A stretch of 64,000 bases of DNA. Origin: Ustilago trichophora. Taxonomy: Eukaryota > Basidiomycota > Ustilaginomycetes > Ustilaginales > Ustilaginaceae. Below are positions 54,301 through 62,049 of the stretch, piece by piece. The notes under the pieces were generated by a model, which did no database searches, was not told the DNA's origin, and was given only the letters and a program-made list of their open reading frames with translations. Made by a program: the position numbers and the translations under genes. The stretch covers positions 248,001 to 312,000 of the forward strand of contig OOIN01000039.1 in assembly GCA_900323505.1 (NCBI GenBank). The letters run 5' to 3'. Position 1 is the first letter of the stretch; each line of letters starts with the position of its first letter.

Positions 54301-55060
54301 CCCGCAGCAGCAGCAGCAGCGCCCAAGATCGCGCACCGCTCCCTCTTCAAATCCACGCACAGGCACTTCGGCTCCAGCAGCAAAGAGCAAGCAGCAGAGT
54401 AGTACCCGACGAGGGTCGAGATCGAAGAAAGGAGAGAAAGATGAGGCTCAAACTCAGGATGCAACCCTGGCAGGCAGCTCTCCACTGACTTCGGACGATG
54501 AAGCGGAGAAAAGCGCTCAGGCAGAGACATATGGCAAGCGGAAGGAGATGGCTGAACGCAGGTCAAAGCGCACTCGTGAACGAGAGGTGAGCCAGCTCTC
54601 TGAAGCACCATCAGAAGCCGTTGTCGAAGACGCGCCTGCCACTCTGACACGCCGCAGCACACGCGGGCGCACCACCTCTGTCGACCCTTCAACCTCTCCC
54701 TCTGCTCCGAAACGACCCCGAGCCTCGCCGAAACCCGAGACTCACTACACCACAGCCCCAGCAGCAGGCACCAAAGTCTGGGCCAAAGTGGACACTTTTC
54801 CCCATTTCCCCGCTGTCGTTGTTTCCGACGAGTCGCTCATTCCTGACGAAGTGCTCAAAGGCAAACCTGACGTGGATGGCATGGTAGCGGTCTCCTTCTA
54901 CGGCGGCACGTCAAAGAGTTGGGGTTGGGTAAGTCTGGCAAAGATGGTACCGCTCCTCGTTGACGATGCAGAGGATGACAGATATCTCAAGTTGGCAGCG
55001 AAGAAGGGACAGACCAAACAGGTCAGGGAAGCGTTTGAAGAGGCGAAGTCGGCAGCCTAG
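51386..55060 (+). CDS. BRPF/Nto1-like chromatin reader: EPL1-like region, PHD, extended PHD, bromodomain, PWWP
   Basis: This intronless 1224-aa nuclear protein is the scaffold/reader of a MYST-type histone acetyltransferase complex (NuA3/MOZ type). In order: an Enhancer-of-polycomb-like region (about 1-140; YVEPIEGDLKKQVEYDMDEQ), a PHD finger (about 153-202; CAICDDGECENSNAIVFCDG), an extended PHD with zinc knuckle (about 205-320; GKWAHLLCAMWIPETG, CARKAGLLFR), a bromodomain (about 547-633; YYDIVKEPMDWTAIK, ASNAMTYNKADT with the acetyl-lysine Asn), and a C-terminal PWWP (about 1128-1192; GTKVWAKVDTFPHFPAVVV). Between bromodomain and PWWP lies a long disordered region with poly-Gln, poly-Pro and basic patches. 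Budding-yeast Nto1 lacks the bromodomain and PWWP, so this layout resembles animal BRPF proteins. Confidence 0.93.
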   Translation: MPGIPSKPNNIPLASSLPKVSFRKVPPHEALLFHISPGIIDSHALPFGYNDGSEYVKPHHYIRYVEPIEGDLKKQVEYDMDEQDQEWLDALNYDRRKDGLDTISYETFEIILDQLEKEWFDLMKRVPPKARHGAGTDTARADDDDTDSEDGEDSKCAICDDGECENSNAIVFCDGCNLAVHQDCYGIPYIPEGQWLCRKCTVSPDRAVSCILCPHEGGAFKQTTTGKWAHLLCAMWIPETGVSNPVYMEPIDSVERIPKARWKLQCYLCRYRMGACIQCDNRSCFTAFHVTCARKAGLLFRTERTRVSHHLYDESDGSDDEGAEVLRACCHRHMPVDMRDQFKVDFGRQAAIDDDRSETSYRASPFVSSRTRELSVESGFGAPLISVSRRSSIVGSHDGAAATSDARSTSKSARAYKKSFKAGPPLVPAYIANRVLEYITRIHLRKKTTAVQLIARYWSLKREARRGAPLLKRLHLEPWTASSQNKEQTDAQKLKKLNFLRSIRGDLERVRMLVEQVRKREKEKLRQAQEIRNSLVEPILFPFHADLRAAIAKFEAVDRYGFFARPVSKVDVPDYYDIVKEPMDWTAIKDKIANKIYENVQEMRQDVLKIASNAMTYNKADTPYHKAATKILKMIPEVFNELAAIETSHLRAYQQQLEQQQTDSAQQQDGDNEKKAEAAPQAVDAETQRQLLDLGLEPPHELVALLRDYHLMDEEEQTGIRQQAYGTHPMPPTVHVKVEEDGHAEKEAAAGQLSSSRQRQVTPIINLMEDFVHQLYVPPPPPPPPAPVSPPSAAANAATAASPQKATRAPRKRKTSDTPAREPIERRSTRRSAVTQAESKPEDAVVVATAASSVRNKRQRAQSSANAAPSGTGPSPDAEADTVKVQATPMSKSLYQPAAKTGEGVQVKDDVGAHDSFLLFNSGWVLPEGSKRHRNAAARPEMIGQRPRKISAPESPAPTGPSLAAEQAASTTPQQQQQRPRSRTAPSSNPRTGTSAPAAKSKQQSSTRRGSRSKKGEKDEAQTQDATLAGSSPLTSDDEAEKSAQAETYGKRKEMAERRSKRTREREVSQLSEAPSEAVVEDAPATLTRRSTRGRTTSVDPSTSPSAPKRPRASPKPETHYTTAPAAGTKVWAKVDTFPHFPAVVVSDESLIPDEVLKGKPDVDGMVAVSFYGGTSKSWGWVSLAKMVPLLVDDAEDDRYLKLAAKKGQTKQVREAFEEAKSAA

Positions 55061-55110
55061 ATCCACCCTGACACTTGCGAACACTTTTGTAGCAGTAGAT
55101 CGTTTGAAAT

Positions 55111-56223
55111 TCATGTCAATCGAATGAGTAAGAACATGAGCATCCAACTGACGATGACGACCGCGATTGCGGAGAGGGTGAACCAACCCATGCTTCTTGC
55201 CTTTTTCGAGTAGACGCCCAATCTTCCACGTGTACGGGTCATGAGGTCCAAGTTCTGGCCTAGCTCTGTGCCGGCCTTTTCGAGGAGGAGACGATCGCGT
55301 TCGAGAGAATCGGCAAAGGCGAGCGAGTTTGATTTGAGGATGGAAGCCATGCGGAGGAGTTCGGAGGAGAGGGCTTCGTGGGTGGCTCGGTCGGATTGGA
55401 GGATTGTATCGCTTGCAGTTGGAGCTGTAGAAGAAGTGGATGGGGGATGGATGGGGGATTTTATGGTGGTGGAAGATGATACGGGGGCGCGGTCGTATTC
55501 GGAAAGATCTTCTTCGTCCTCGTTGAAGTTGTTGGTTCGTTTGAGGCCGGCGAGAGGGTTGGTGCGGGTGAGGTGGATTTCGGGATCGGTGAGGACAGAT
55601 TCTGTCTCTGAGACGACACCTTCTTCATCATCGATGAGGGAAGAGGTGGACTGATCGTCCGATTCGAGTGCTGAGAGCGCCTGGTGTTTCCAATAGTCGT
55701 AGCTCTTGCGCTCGGGAACAGCAGGTGTCGCATGCGCCAGATCGATCGTCACCGCAGGACTGGACCTGATTGGAGCAGTAAAGATGTGCTCGGCTGCATC
55801 ACCATCGTTGGTGCTCGACACGGACAAAAGACAAAGTAGCGATTCGACGATTTCGACATTCTGCTGCGTCCTCGTCAGCGCATCATTCGCCTTTCTGTTC
55901 GAAGAGACGATTCGAAGTTGCGCCGAAAGGTCGCGAAGATTGGTGAGAAGCGTAAGCGTCGACCAGAAGAGTTGCGGATCATCGGTATGACTTGAGGGTG
56001 AAGCGTTTCGGTTGGAGAGCTGTGCATGGAGTGTGTCGACTCGAGAGGTGAGGTGCGCGTTGCGACGGAGTAAGGCATCCAAGTCTCTGGGAGCGGATCG
56101 AGCAGTGCTGCTGGATCCAGAGGTCGAGGTGGACGCGCGGGAGAGGTACTGCTGGAAGTGTTGACGTGCGGTGGTCGACAGTGGCACTTCGGCCAGTGAG
56201 GTGATTGTGTGGGGCTGCGACAT
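55111..56223 (-). CDS. USE1: Use1-type SNARE of Golgi-to-ER transport
   Basis: This 370-aa tail-anchored protein starts at ATG 56223 (MSQPHTITSLAEVPLS). The N-terminal half is helical (RDLDALLRRNAHLTSRVDTL), followed by a Ser/Thr/acidic linker. The SNARE-like helix (LSSELLRMASILKSNSLAFA, DRLLLEKAGTELGQNLDLM) has the Asp/Gln central-layer region expected of Qc-type Use1. A single C-terminal membrane anchor (WFTLSAIAVVIVSWMLMFLL) ends the protein. Use1 acts with Sec20, Ufe1 and Sec22 at the ER. The 3' end is only 50 bp from the BRPF-like stop, so the two genes are tightly convergent. Confidence 0.88.
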   Translation of the reverse strand: MSQPHTITSLAEVPLSTTARQHFQQYLSRASTSTSGSSSTARSAPRDLDALLRRNAHLTSRVDTLHAQLSNRNASPSSHTDDPQLFWSTLTLLTNLRDLSAQLRIVSSNRKANDALTRTQQNVEIVESLLCLLSVSSTNDGDAAEHIFTAPIRSSPAVTIDLAHATPAVPERKSYDYWKHQALSALESDDQSTSSLIDDEEGVVSETESVLTDPEIHLTRTNPLAGLKRTNNFNEDEEDLSEYDRAPVSSSTTIKSPIHPPSTSSTAPTASDTILQSDRATHEALSSELLRMASILKSNSLAFADSLERDRLLLEKAGTELGQNLDLMTRTRGRLGVYSKKARSMGWFTLSAIAVVIVSWMLMFLLIRLT

Positions 56224-56620
56224 TGTGCAATCGTAAGAGAGGCAGTCGCTCGGGAAGATGGTTGTGAGAGGATGATGTCGAGGTGGAGCTGCCACGTTTG
56301 ACAGCATGTGAGGTGCACAGACCTCGGATCTCGGCGGCAGTTGTTTTCGATGGTCCTGTTAGACCTTGACAAGTGTTGATCACGTGCACTCGCCGTCGGA
56401 AGAGTCAAAAAAGCATTTCCAACTCTTGTGGTCTGACTCGCTTAACCAACTTCTGTTCCTCTTATCCGCACTCATTCGCTACTGCAACCCACTCAAACTC
56501 TCTTCCTACCGACATCATCACATCCTTGCTCTCGCTTCACGAATAGAGGGAACGAGGACGATCACATCCACAGAACACGACCGCTTTCACGCATCATCGA
56601 ACCCTGAACCCCCACTTTTG
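56224..56620. promoter_or_regulatory. Divergent promoter between USE1 and histidyl-tRNA synthetase
   Basis: This 397-bp region has no gene. An in-frame ATG at 56366 extends the synthetase frame, but the added residues are not basic in the manner of a targeting signal and are treated as 5' UTR. Confidence 0.45.
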
Positions 56621-58522
56621 ATGTCACTCTTGCGGACCTGCCTTCGACCAGTAACCAGACCACACTTTCGACTCAAGTCAGCCAATCCAGCAACAGCGTC
56701 ATCCCAAGCTATCAGGTGTTTCACCAATCAGCAAGTCCCACCCGAACAGTTGCTCAAATACTTGCGATCCGGCGCTGCCAACATGTCTTCCGCCGACACC
56801 GAAAAGATCGCCTCGTTGCAGGCCGAGCGCAACCAGCAGGATGAAAAAGTGCAGCAGTTGCGTGCCGCCAACACCGAGCAGGCTACGCTCAAGGCTGAAA
56901 TCGGCAAATTGAAGAAGCTCGAAGCTCAACTTGCCGCTTTGGGCATCGGAGGGGCTAAGGCGGGTTCGTCCAAGCAGGAGGTCAAATTTACGCTCAAGAC
57001 TCCCAAGGGCACCCGTGATTGGGAACCGCTGGCCATGTCGCTGCGAAAGAGGATCTTTTCGACCATCGAGGACGTCTTCTCCGCCCACGGTGCCGTGACG
57101 ATTGATACTCCCGTTTTCGAGCTCAAGGAGATTCTCTCGGGAAAATATGGAGAGGACTCAAAGTTGATCTATGATCTTCAGGATCAGGGCGGTGAGCTTT
57201 GCTCTCTTCGCTACGATCTGACCGTCCCCTTTGCCCGATTCGTCGCCATGAACCCTTCCGAATACGGCAACATCAAGCGTTACCACATTGCCAAGGTCTA
57301 CCGTCGCGATCAACCCGCCATGTCTAAAGGTCGATTCCGCGAGTTCTACCAGTGCGATATCGACATTGCCGGCGTTTACGATCCCATGGTCCCCGATTCC
57401 GAGGTCCTCTGCATCCTCGTCGAGGCTCTCGACGCCCTAGGAATGGAAGGCTTCACCATCAAGATCAACCACCGAAAGATCCTCGATGGAATCTTTGACA
57501 TCTGCGGTGTCCCCTCGGACAAGATCCGCACCATCTCTTCCGCAGTCGACAAGCTCGACAAGTCTCCCTGGGCCGAAGTCAAGCGTGAGATGGTGGTCGA
57601 CAAGGGTCTTGCCGAGGATGTTGCCGATCGTATTGGAGAGTATGTCAAGCTCAAAGGAGGCAGGGATCTGTTGGACAAGTTGAAGGCGGATGCTACCATG
57701 ACGGGTCACCCCGTTGCTTCGCAGGGTGTCAAGGATATGGAGTTGCTCTTTGACTACTTGGACGTGTATGGTATTTCGGACAGGATGAGCTTCGATCTCA
57801 GCCTTGCTCGCGGTTTGGACTACTACACCGGTCTCATTTACGAGGCTGTTACTGCTGCTTCCGCCCCACCTGGATTCAACGGTGAGAACGTGGACGCAAG
57901 CAAGGCCGTACCCGAGAAGAAGTCTAAGAAGAAGAAGGGTGCCGATGGCGAAGACGAGGTCGACGAGTCTACCGTCGGTGTAGGATCCATTGCTGCTGGT
58001 GGACGTTACGACAACCTGGTAGGAATGTTTTCCGGTTCCAAAAAACCCGATGCTGTCCCCTGTGTTGGTGTATCCATCGGCGTAGAACGCGTATTCGCCA
58101 TCATGATGCAGCGTCTCAAAGAAAAAGAAACCAAAGGAGAACGCACCTCTGTCCGCTCCAAAGAAGTCGACGTCTACGTCATGTCGGTCGGCGAAGGACT
58201 TCTCAAGGAACGCATGCAAGTCACCAAGATGCTCTGGGATGCAGGCATCAAGGCCGAATTCATGCACAAGGCCAAACCCAAACTCCCCGCCCAATTCGGC
58301 GTCGTGGACAAGGAAGGTATCCCCTTTGCAGTCATCCTGGCTCCCAACGAGTGGAATGGCGACTCGAAACAGGTCCGAGTCAAACAGCAAAAGGGTAAAG
58401 ATTCGGACGAGGGCCAGGGTCAAGGCGAGATCGTACAGCTCAGCGAGTTGATCAGCTACTTGAAGGGTCTGGGCGCCGGAAAGGGTGCTGTTGCTCTTAA
58501 GGATCGTCAGAGCATTATCTAG
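56621..58522 (+). CDS. HTS1: Histidyl-tRNA synthetase, predicted dual mitochondrial/cytosolic
   Basis: This class II synthetase charges tRNA-His. From ATG 56621 (633 aa) the first ~50 residues form a mitochondrial presequence ([20 protein letters not shown]). A second in-frame ATG at 56783 (579 aa; [10 protein letters not shown]) starts directly at a WHEP-like helical hairpin. The first ATG has T at -3 (weak) and the second A at -3 (strong), so leaky scanning could produce both forms, as known for yeast HTS1. Class II motifs are present: [36 protein letters not shown] (motif 2 region), [17 protein letters not shown] [13 protein letters not shown], His[15 protein letters not shown] and motif 3 [13 protein letters not shown] Lys-rich insertion ([14 protein letters not shown]) lies before [13 protein letters not shown]. 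The C-terminal anticodon domain ends near SYLKGLG. Confidence 0.96.
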   Translation: MSLLRTCLRPVTRPHFRLKSANPATASSQAIRCFTNQQVPPEQLLKYLRSGAANMSSADTEKIASLQAERNQQDEKVQQLRAANTEQATLKAEIGKLKKLEAQLAALGIGGAKAGSSKQEVKFTLKTPKGTRDWEPLAMSLRKRIFSTIEDVFSAHGAVTIDTPVFELKEILSGKYGEDSKLIYDLQDQGGELCSLRYDLTVPFARFVAMNPSEYGNIKRYHIAKVYRRDQPAMSKGRFREFYQCDIDIAGVYDPMVPDSEVLCILVEALDALGMEGFTIKINHRKILDGIFDICGVPSDKIRTISSAVDKLDKSPWAEVKREMVVDKGLAEDVADRIGEYVKLKGGRDLLDKLKADATMTGHPVASQGVKDMELLFDYLDVYGISDRMSFDLSLARGLDYYTGLIYEAVTAASAPPGFNGENVDASKAVPEKKSKKKKGADGEDEVDESTVGVGSIAAGGRYDNLVGMFSGSKKPDAVPCVGVSIGVERVFAIMMQRLKEKETKGERTSVRSKEVDVYVMSVGEGLLKERMQVTKMLWDAGIKAEFMHKAKPKLPAQFGVVDKEGIPFAVILAPNEWNGDSKQVRVKQQKGKDSDEGQGQGEIVQLSELISYLKGLGAGKGAVALKDRQSII

Positions 58523-58834
58523 ACAAAGCAATTGCGGTGACGTGTATATCTCCGTTTGCGAATCATAAAGTGCCTTTTGATGTTCAACATTTTGACTCCT
58601 TTGTGTGTGTGTGTGATGCCGTTGTGTGCCGAGTCGTGTGCGTTTGCACTTGTGAACGTCTAAATGCGCCAGACTTGAGCCGCGGTGCTCGATCTCAGAG
58701 CGCGAATGTGCAGAATGGCTGCTGCGCTTGAAAAAGCCTCAGAAGTGCTGCATGAACAGTTCGAAATAAGTTTGTTTGACGATCGAAGCTGACGTAGGCT
58801 ATGGTACAATTACGCTTTGGCGGATGTAAAGTTT
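58523..58834. other. Convergent 3' region between HTS1 and RUB1
   Basis: A 312-bp region with a short TG tract (about 58602-58614). It presumably holds two 3' UTRs. No gene is seen. Confidence 0.5.
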
Positions 58835-59460
58835 CTAGAGCAGCAATCCTCCTCGAAGGGCAAGTACGAGCTGTGTGAATGTGAAGCAAAGGCAAAAGGG
58901 GTGTCAGATAATACTTGTCTCCCTGTGTTACTTGCACAATACAAAGGCTTTCAGGGAGGGAAGGAAGGATGGAGTCAGGGTGGAAGGACTTACATGGAGA
59001 ACACTTCCACCTTCGACACCGAAATCTTTGGCCGTCTTTTCGTCGTGCCTGTTGGGATCGCATCGTGTCAATGTCAGTATGCGTATCGGTACGAGCAATC
59101 TCTCCTTCTCTGGACCAGTCACCTTGGGGTAAGGTGGAGAATAGAAGAGGGAAAGAGAAGAGAGTGAAGGCTTACATCTGTTTGCCGCCAAAAATGAGCC
59201 TCTGTTGTGCCGGAGGGATGCCTTCCTTCTCCTCGAGGCGTTCCTTGATACGTTGGATCTTGTCCGTTTGCTCGATGTCGAGTTCGATTTCTACCCCGGT
59301 AGTCGAAGCATCAAGGCATTCATACCGTGGAGAGATGGATAGAGAAGAGATACATTGTCAGAATGTGCACTGTGATGGGGAGTCAAGAAAAGAAAATAGG
59401 ATGAGGTTAGAGGCTAAATGACTCACCCTTGCCGGTAAGAGTCTTGACCTTGATCAACAT
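58835..59460 (-). CDS. RUB1: NEDD8/Rub1 ubiquitin-like modifier precursor (four exons)
   Basis: Four small exons were rebuilt from splice signals and homology: 59460-59427, 59290-59176, 59048-58994 and 58870-58835. Donors are GTGAGT, GTAAGC and GTAAGT; acceptors are GGTAG, AACAG and CACAG. Together they encode 79 aa: [11 protein letters not shown], then [57 protein letters not shown] and LVLALRGG. This matches NEDD8 closely, including Ala40-Gln in place of ubiquitin's Gln-Gln region. Three residues (Leu-Leu-Leu) follow the Gly-Gly and must be removed by a processing protease before conjugation to cullins by the Uba3/Ubc12 pathway. No single open frame covers it, so it is easily missed. It is unusually intron-dense for this region. 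Confidence 0.93.
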
Positions 59461-60213
59461 GTTTGCTTTTGGTAACTTTGACCAGATGCGTTGTTCGATC
59501 GAAGTGGTCTGATTTGCTTTGGATCGAGTGTGAGAGCTAACGAGGTTGATCCGTGTGTGTGTGGGCGGCTGTCGATGGATATTGCTGAGCAGAGAGATGA
59601 TGGTGTACAGATACCAAGCAACGCCAAAAGGGTCTTCCCGGAAATGCGCACGCACCTCTCTCACACTTTTTCATGTGGAGCTCAACTCGGATTCTTTTTT
59701 TTTTAGAAGCTGTTGCGTGACACTCAGTCTAACAAAATTTGCGTCCGAAAAAAGGCGTTTTGGAAAATCGGCCATTTCGGCCATATTCACACCTCTCACA
59801 ACACGGAGCGGAGCGGAGATGAAGCAAAAGCCACACTTTGGGTCACCGGTGAAAAGGAAAGGGAGAAAGAGGACGTCGCCACGCAGAGCCATCTTTACTC
59901 ACGTCTGCCCCAACACGTTTGTGTCGTTACGTCGATGCGACGCCGTTCGACGCGCTTCCTCGACTCATTTTCCCAATGGAGCTACATACTGTACAGTACT
60001 AGGGACAGATTGAGCAAACACATACTGCACACACACTGTGGACGAAACCAGTGCATTCGGAAGAACAAGGAATTGACATTTCTGCTGACAAGAAGCAAGT
60101 AGCGTGTCGCGCTACCGTGGTATAGCTATGGCGAAGGGACGTAATAGAGAGAGAAAGAGAGAGAAACAAAGAGCAAAGTCCATCTGGTCGTATGTGCTAG
60201 AGAGTGGGCTTTC
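59461..60213. promoter_or_regulatory. RUB1 upstream region with palindrome
   Basis: This 753-bp region lies between RUB1 and the 3' end of the HMG-box gene. It holds TACTGTACAGTA (59987-59998), about 530 bp upstream of the RUB1 start, and a GA-rich stretch at 60148-60168. No gene is seen. Confidence 0.45.
59987..59998. promoter_or_regulatory. Palindrome TACTGTACAGTA, copy 3
   Basis: A perfect 12-bp inverted repeat upstream of RUB1, flanked by ACA and CTAG, identical to the copies at 30168 and 50870. Confidence 0.45.
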
Positions 60214-62049
60214 TTAAGGAAGTTGCATGCGGCGGTGAGGGTCAAACGCATCAGTGAGACCATCGTTGCCGCCAACACTGTGGGGGACAGCAGCCAATCC
60301 ACTAGGCACCTCGGACCGTTCACCGCCGGCGCTGCCAAAGGATGTTCCGAAACGGGCGTGATGGTTGGTCAAGGGTGTGGTGCGGAAGCTGCTTGCCCCG
60401 CTGTATGTGTTGCTTGCAGGAGTGCCTGTGAGTTCGGCCAAGCTGAGATTGCTATTCATGCTGTCGATCGGGTGTTGTTGCAGCTGCTGCGAGGGGACGG
60501 ATTGACGGGTGGAAGGTGAGAGAGAGAGCAAGGAAGGTCCGCCGACCGTGTTTGAGATGAGAGAGGCGGCGGGCAGACGGGTACTTCCCAGGCTGGTAAA
60601 TGAGTTCTGACCGCCGCGGGAGCCATCAAAGTAGGTGCTGGTGTTGGAGGTGCCGTTCATAGTGTCCGAGTCCGGCCAGTGGCTGCTTGCATATGTACCT
60701 CCAGAGGGAGGTTGAGAGTCGCCAAAGACGTCAGAAGAGGCTCGGGGGCTCTCCTGCCGCAGCATGGAGGACGACGGTACTCGATCGCCATAAGGATGCA
60801 TTCGGTTGCTGCCGTACGAGGATATCGAGTGACCTTCTCCTGACGAGATGCTGCCTGACACGGAGCGACCACAGTTGATGGGTACGTAAAGTTCACCGCG
60901 ATCCCTTCGGTCTGGGTAGTTGTTGTTCTTGCGTGACATGAGCTCGCGGCCAGCAAGGTCGTGGATGCTCGAGATACCATGACTGACGGCGGCGCGCTGC
61001 GGATCGCCACCTTCCATCTTTCTGTCTATTGTGGTAGAGTATGCGGTCGAAGTGCTGCCCTCAGAGGCATAACGGTCCTGGTATCCTGCACCTGCGAATG
61101 CACCTTGTACCTCCCTCTTGATGCTGTGTCCTTCCGAGCGGTCGTTGATCTGCGACGCGGTGATAGCAGCAGCGTTCTGCTTGGAGCTCTTGGCCTTCTT
61201 CTTCGGACGGTACCTGTAGGTAGGATACATCCTCTGATGGGCCAGCTTCTTTTCATCTGCTAGCGCTTCAAACTCTTGCTTGACCGCCGTGGTTTCGTTC
61301 TGCCACATCTGAGAGATGATCCTCGAGATCTCGGCTTGCGACTTGGGCTTCTCGGATGATCCCGAGCGCGCCTGTGAGTCACGAGTCTGCTGGATTTCGC
61401 GGAATTTCTGCGAGCGGTAGAGGATCCAGGCGTTGGGAGGACGTGGAGTGTGTGGCTCGGCAGCTTCAGCTCGATTCGGCGCCTTGCGCTGCGCATCGAG
61501 TGAGCTTTGCGCATACTCGGGATGGTGATGCATGCCATAGGGGTGCGCGTGATGCATACCTAGAGATTGAGACCTCACCAAGTCGCTCGGCATCTGCATG
61601 CCCAAGTGCTGGTCTGAGGGATGGTGAAGATGGTGCGGATGCTGATGTTGATGCGGATGTTGATGGTGATGTTGGTATGATTGGGATGGCTGGCTGATGT
61701 GCTGTGGAGACGGCGTGTACGGAGTGTAGTGAGACTGTTGGTGAGGGAGCACGTCGCTGTACGAGCCCATTGATTGCGAATCATTCTGCTGGTGACTGTG
61801 CATGCCAAGCAGCGAGTGTGAAGGATTCTCTGAGCGGAGACTCGTGCTGGTGTTGTCATAAGACGAAGCAGAGGTAGAGAACAACGAACCGTCATCCACG
61901 TATGGTGCCGATCGCCCAAAAGCTTCCGGCTGAGTTGTAGGGGCAACCGCCATACCTTCATACTCTTGATGATTCTGCCCGACAGCTCGATCGTCGTACT
62001 GACTGGTGCGGGAAGGGCCAGAGGCGAGAACGTGTCCCTGTTGTGCCAT
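60214..62049 (-). CDS. HMG-box transcription factor (MATA/SOX-like box)
   Basis: This 611-aa protein starts at ATG 62049 (MAQQGHVLASGPSRTS). Residues about 120-180 are rich in His/Gln/Pro. The HMG box spans about 201-286: RPPNAWILYRSQKFREIQQ, then an insertion (SQARSGSSEKPK), QAEISRIISQMW and ALADEKKLAHQRMYPTYRYR, ending in the basic tail RPKKKAKSSK. The PPNAWILYR and YPTYRYRPKK pieces are typical of MATA_HMG/SOX-like sequence-specific boxes. The C-terminal half is Ser/Thr/Gly-rich. Smut fungi use such factors in pheromone-response and developmental control (Prf1, Rop1), but I cannot assign it to either. In-frame ATGs at 62133 and 62112 exist, but the DNA just before 62083 (TTCAATTCTTGTCTCTTGCAG) looks like an intron end, so they are probably intronic. 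Confidence 0.85.
   Translation of the reverse strand: MAQQGHVLASGPSRTSQYDDRAVGQNHQEYEGMAVAPTTQPEAFGRSAPYVDDGSLFSTSASSYDNTSTSLRSENPSHSLLGMHSHQQNDSQSMGSYSDVLPHQQSHYTPYTPSPQHISQPSQSYQHHHQHPHQHQHPHHLHHPSDQHLGMQMPSDLVRSQSLGMHHAHPYGMHHHPEYAQSSLDAQRKAPNRAEAAEPHTPRPPNAWILYRSQKFREIQQTRDSQARSGSSEKPKSQAEISRIISQMWQNETTAVKQEFEALADEKKLAHQRMYPTYRYRPKKKAKSSKQNAAAITASQINDRSEGHSIKREVQGAFAGAGYQDRYASEGSTSTAYSTTIDRKMEGGDPQRAAVSHGISSIHDLAGRELMSRKNNNYPDRRDRGELYVPINCGRSVSGSISSGEGHSISSYGSNRMHPYGDRVPSSSMLRQESPRASSDVFGDSQPPSGGTYASSHWPDSDTMNGTSNTSTYFDGSRGGQNSFTSLGSTRLPAASLISNTVGGPSLLSLSPSTRQSVPSQQLQQHPIDSMNSNLSLAELTGTPASNTYSGASSFRTTPLTNHHARFGTSFGSAGGERSEVPSGLAAVPHSVGGNDGLTDAFDPHRRMQLP

Noticed and set aside
56366..56620. 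Upstream in-frame ATG extending histidyl-tRNA synthetase by 85 residues
   Set aside because: The added sequence does not resemble a targeting signal or conserved domain. ATG 56621 gives a clean presequence.
60214..62049. Assignment of the HMG-box gene to Prf1 or Rop1
   Set aside because: The box is compatible with either, but nothing outside it could be matched by eye. Left as a generic HMG-box factor.
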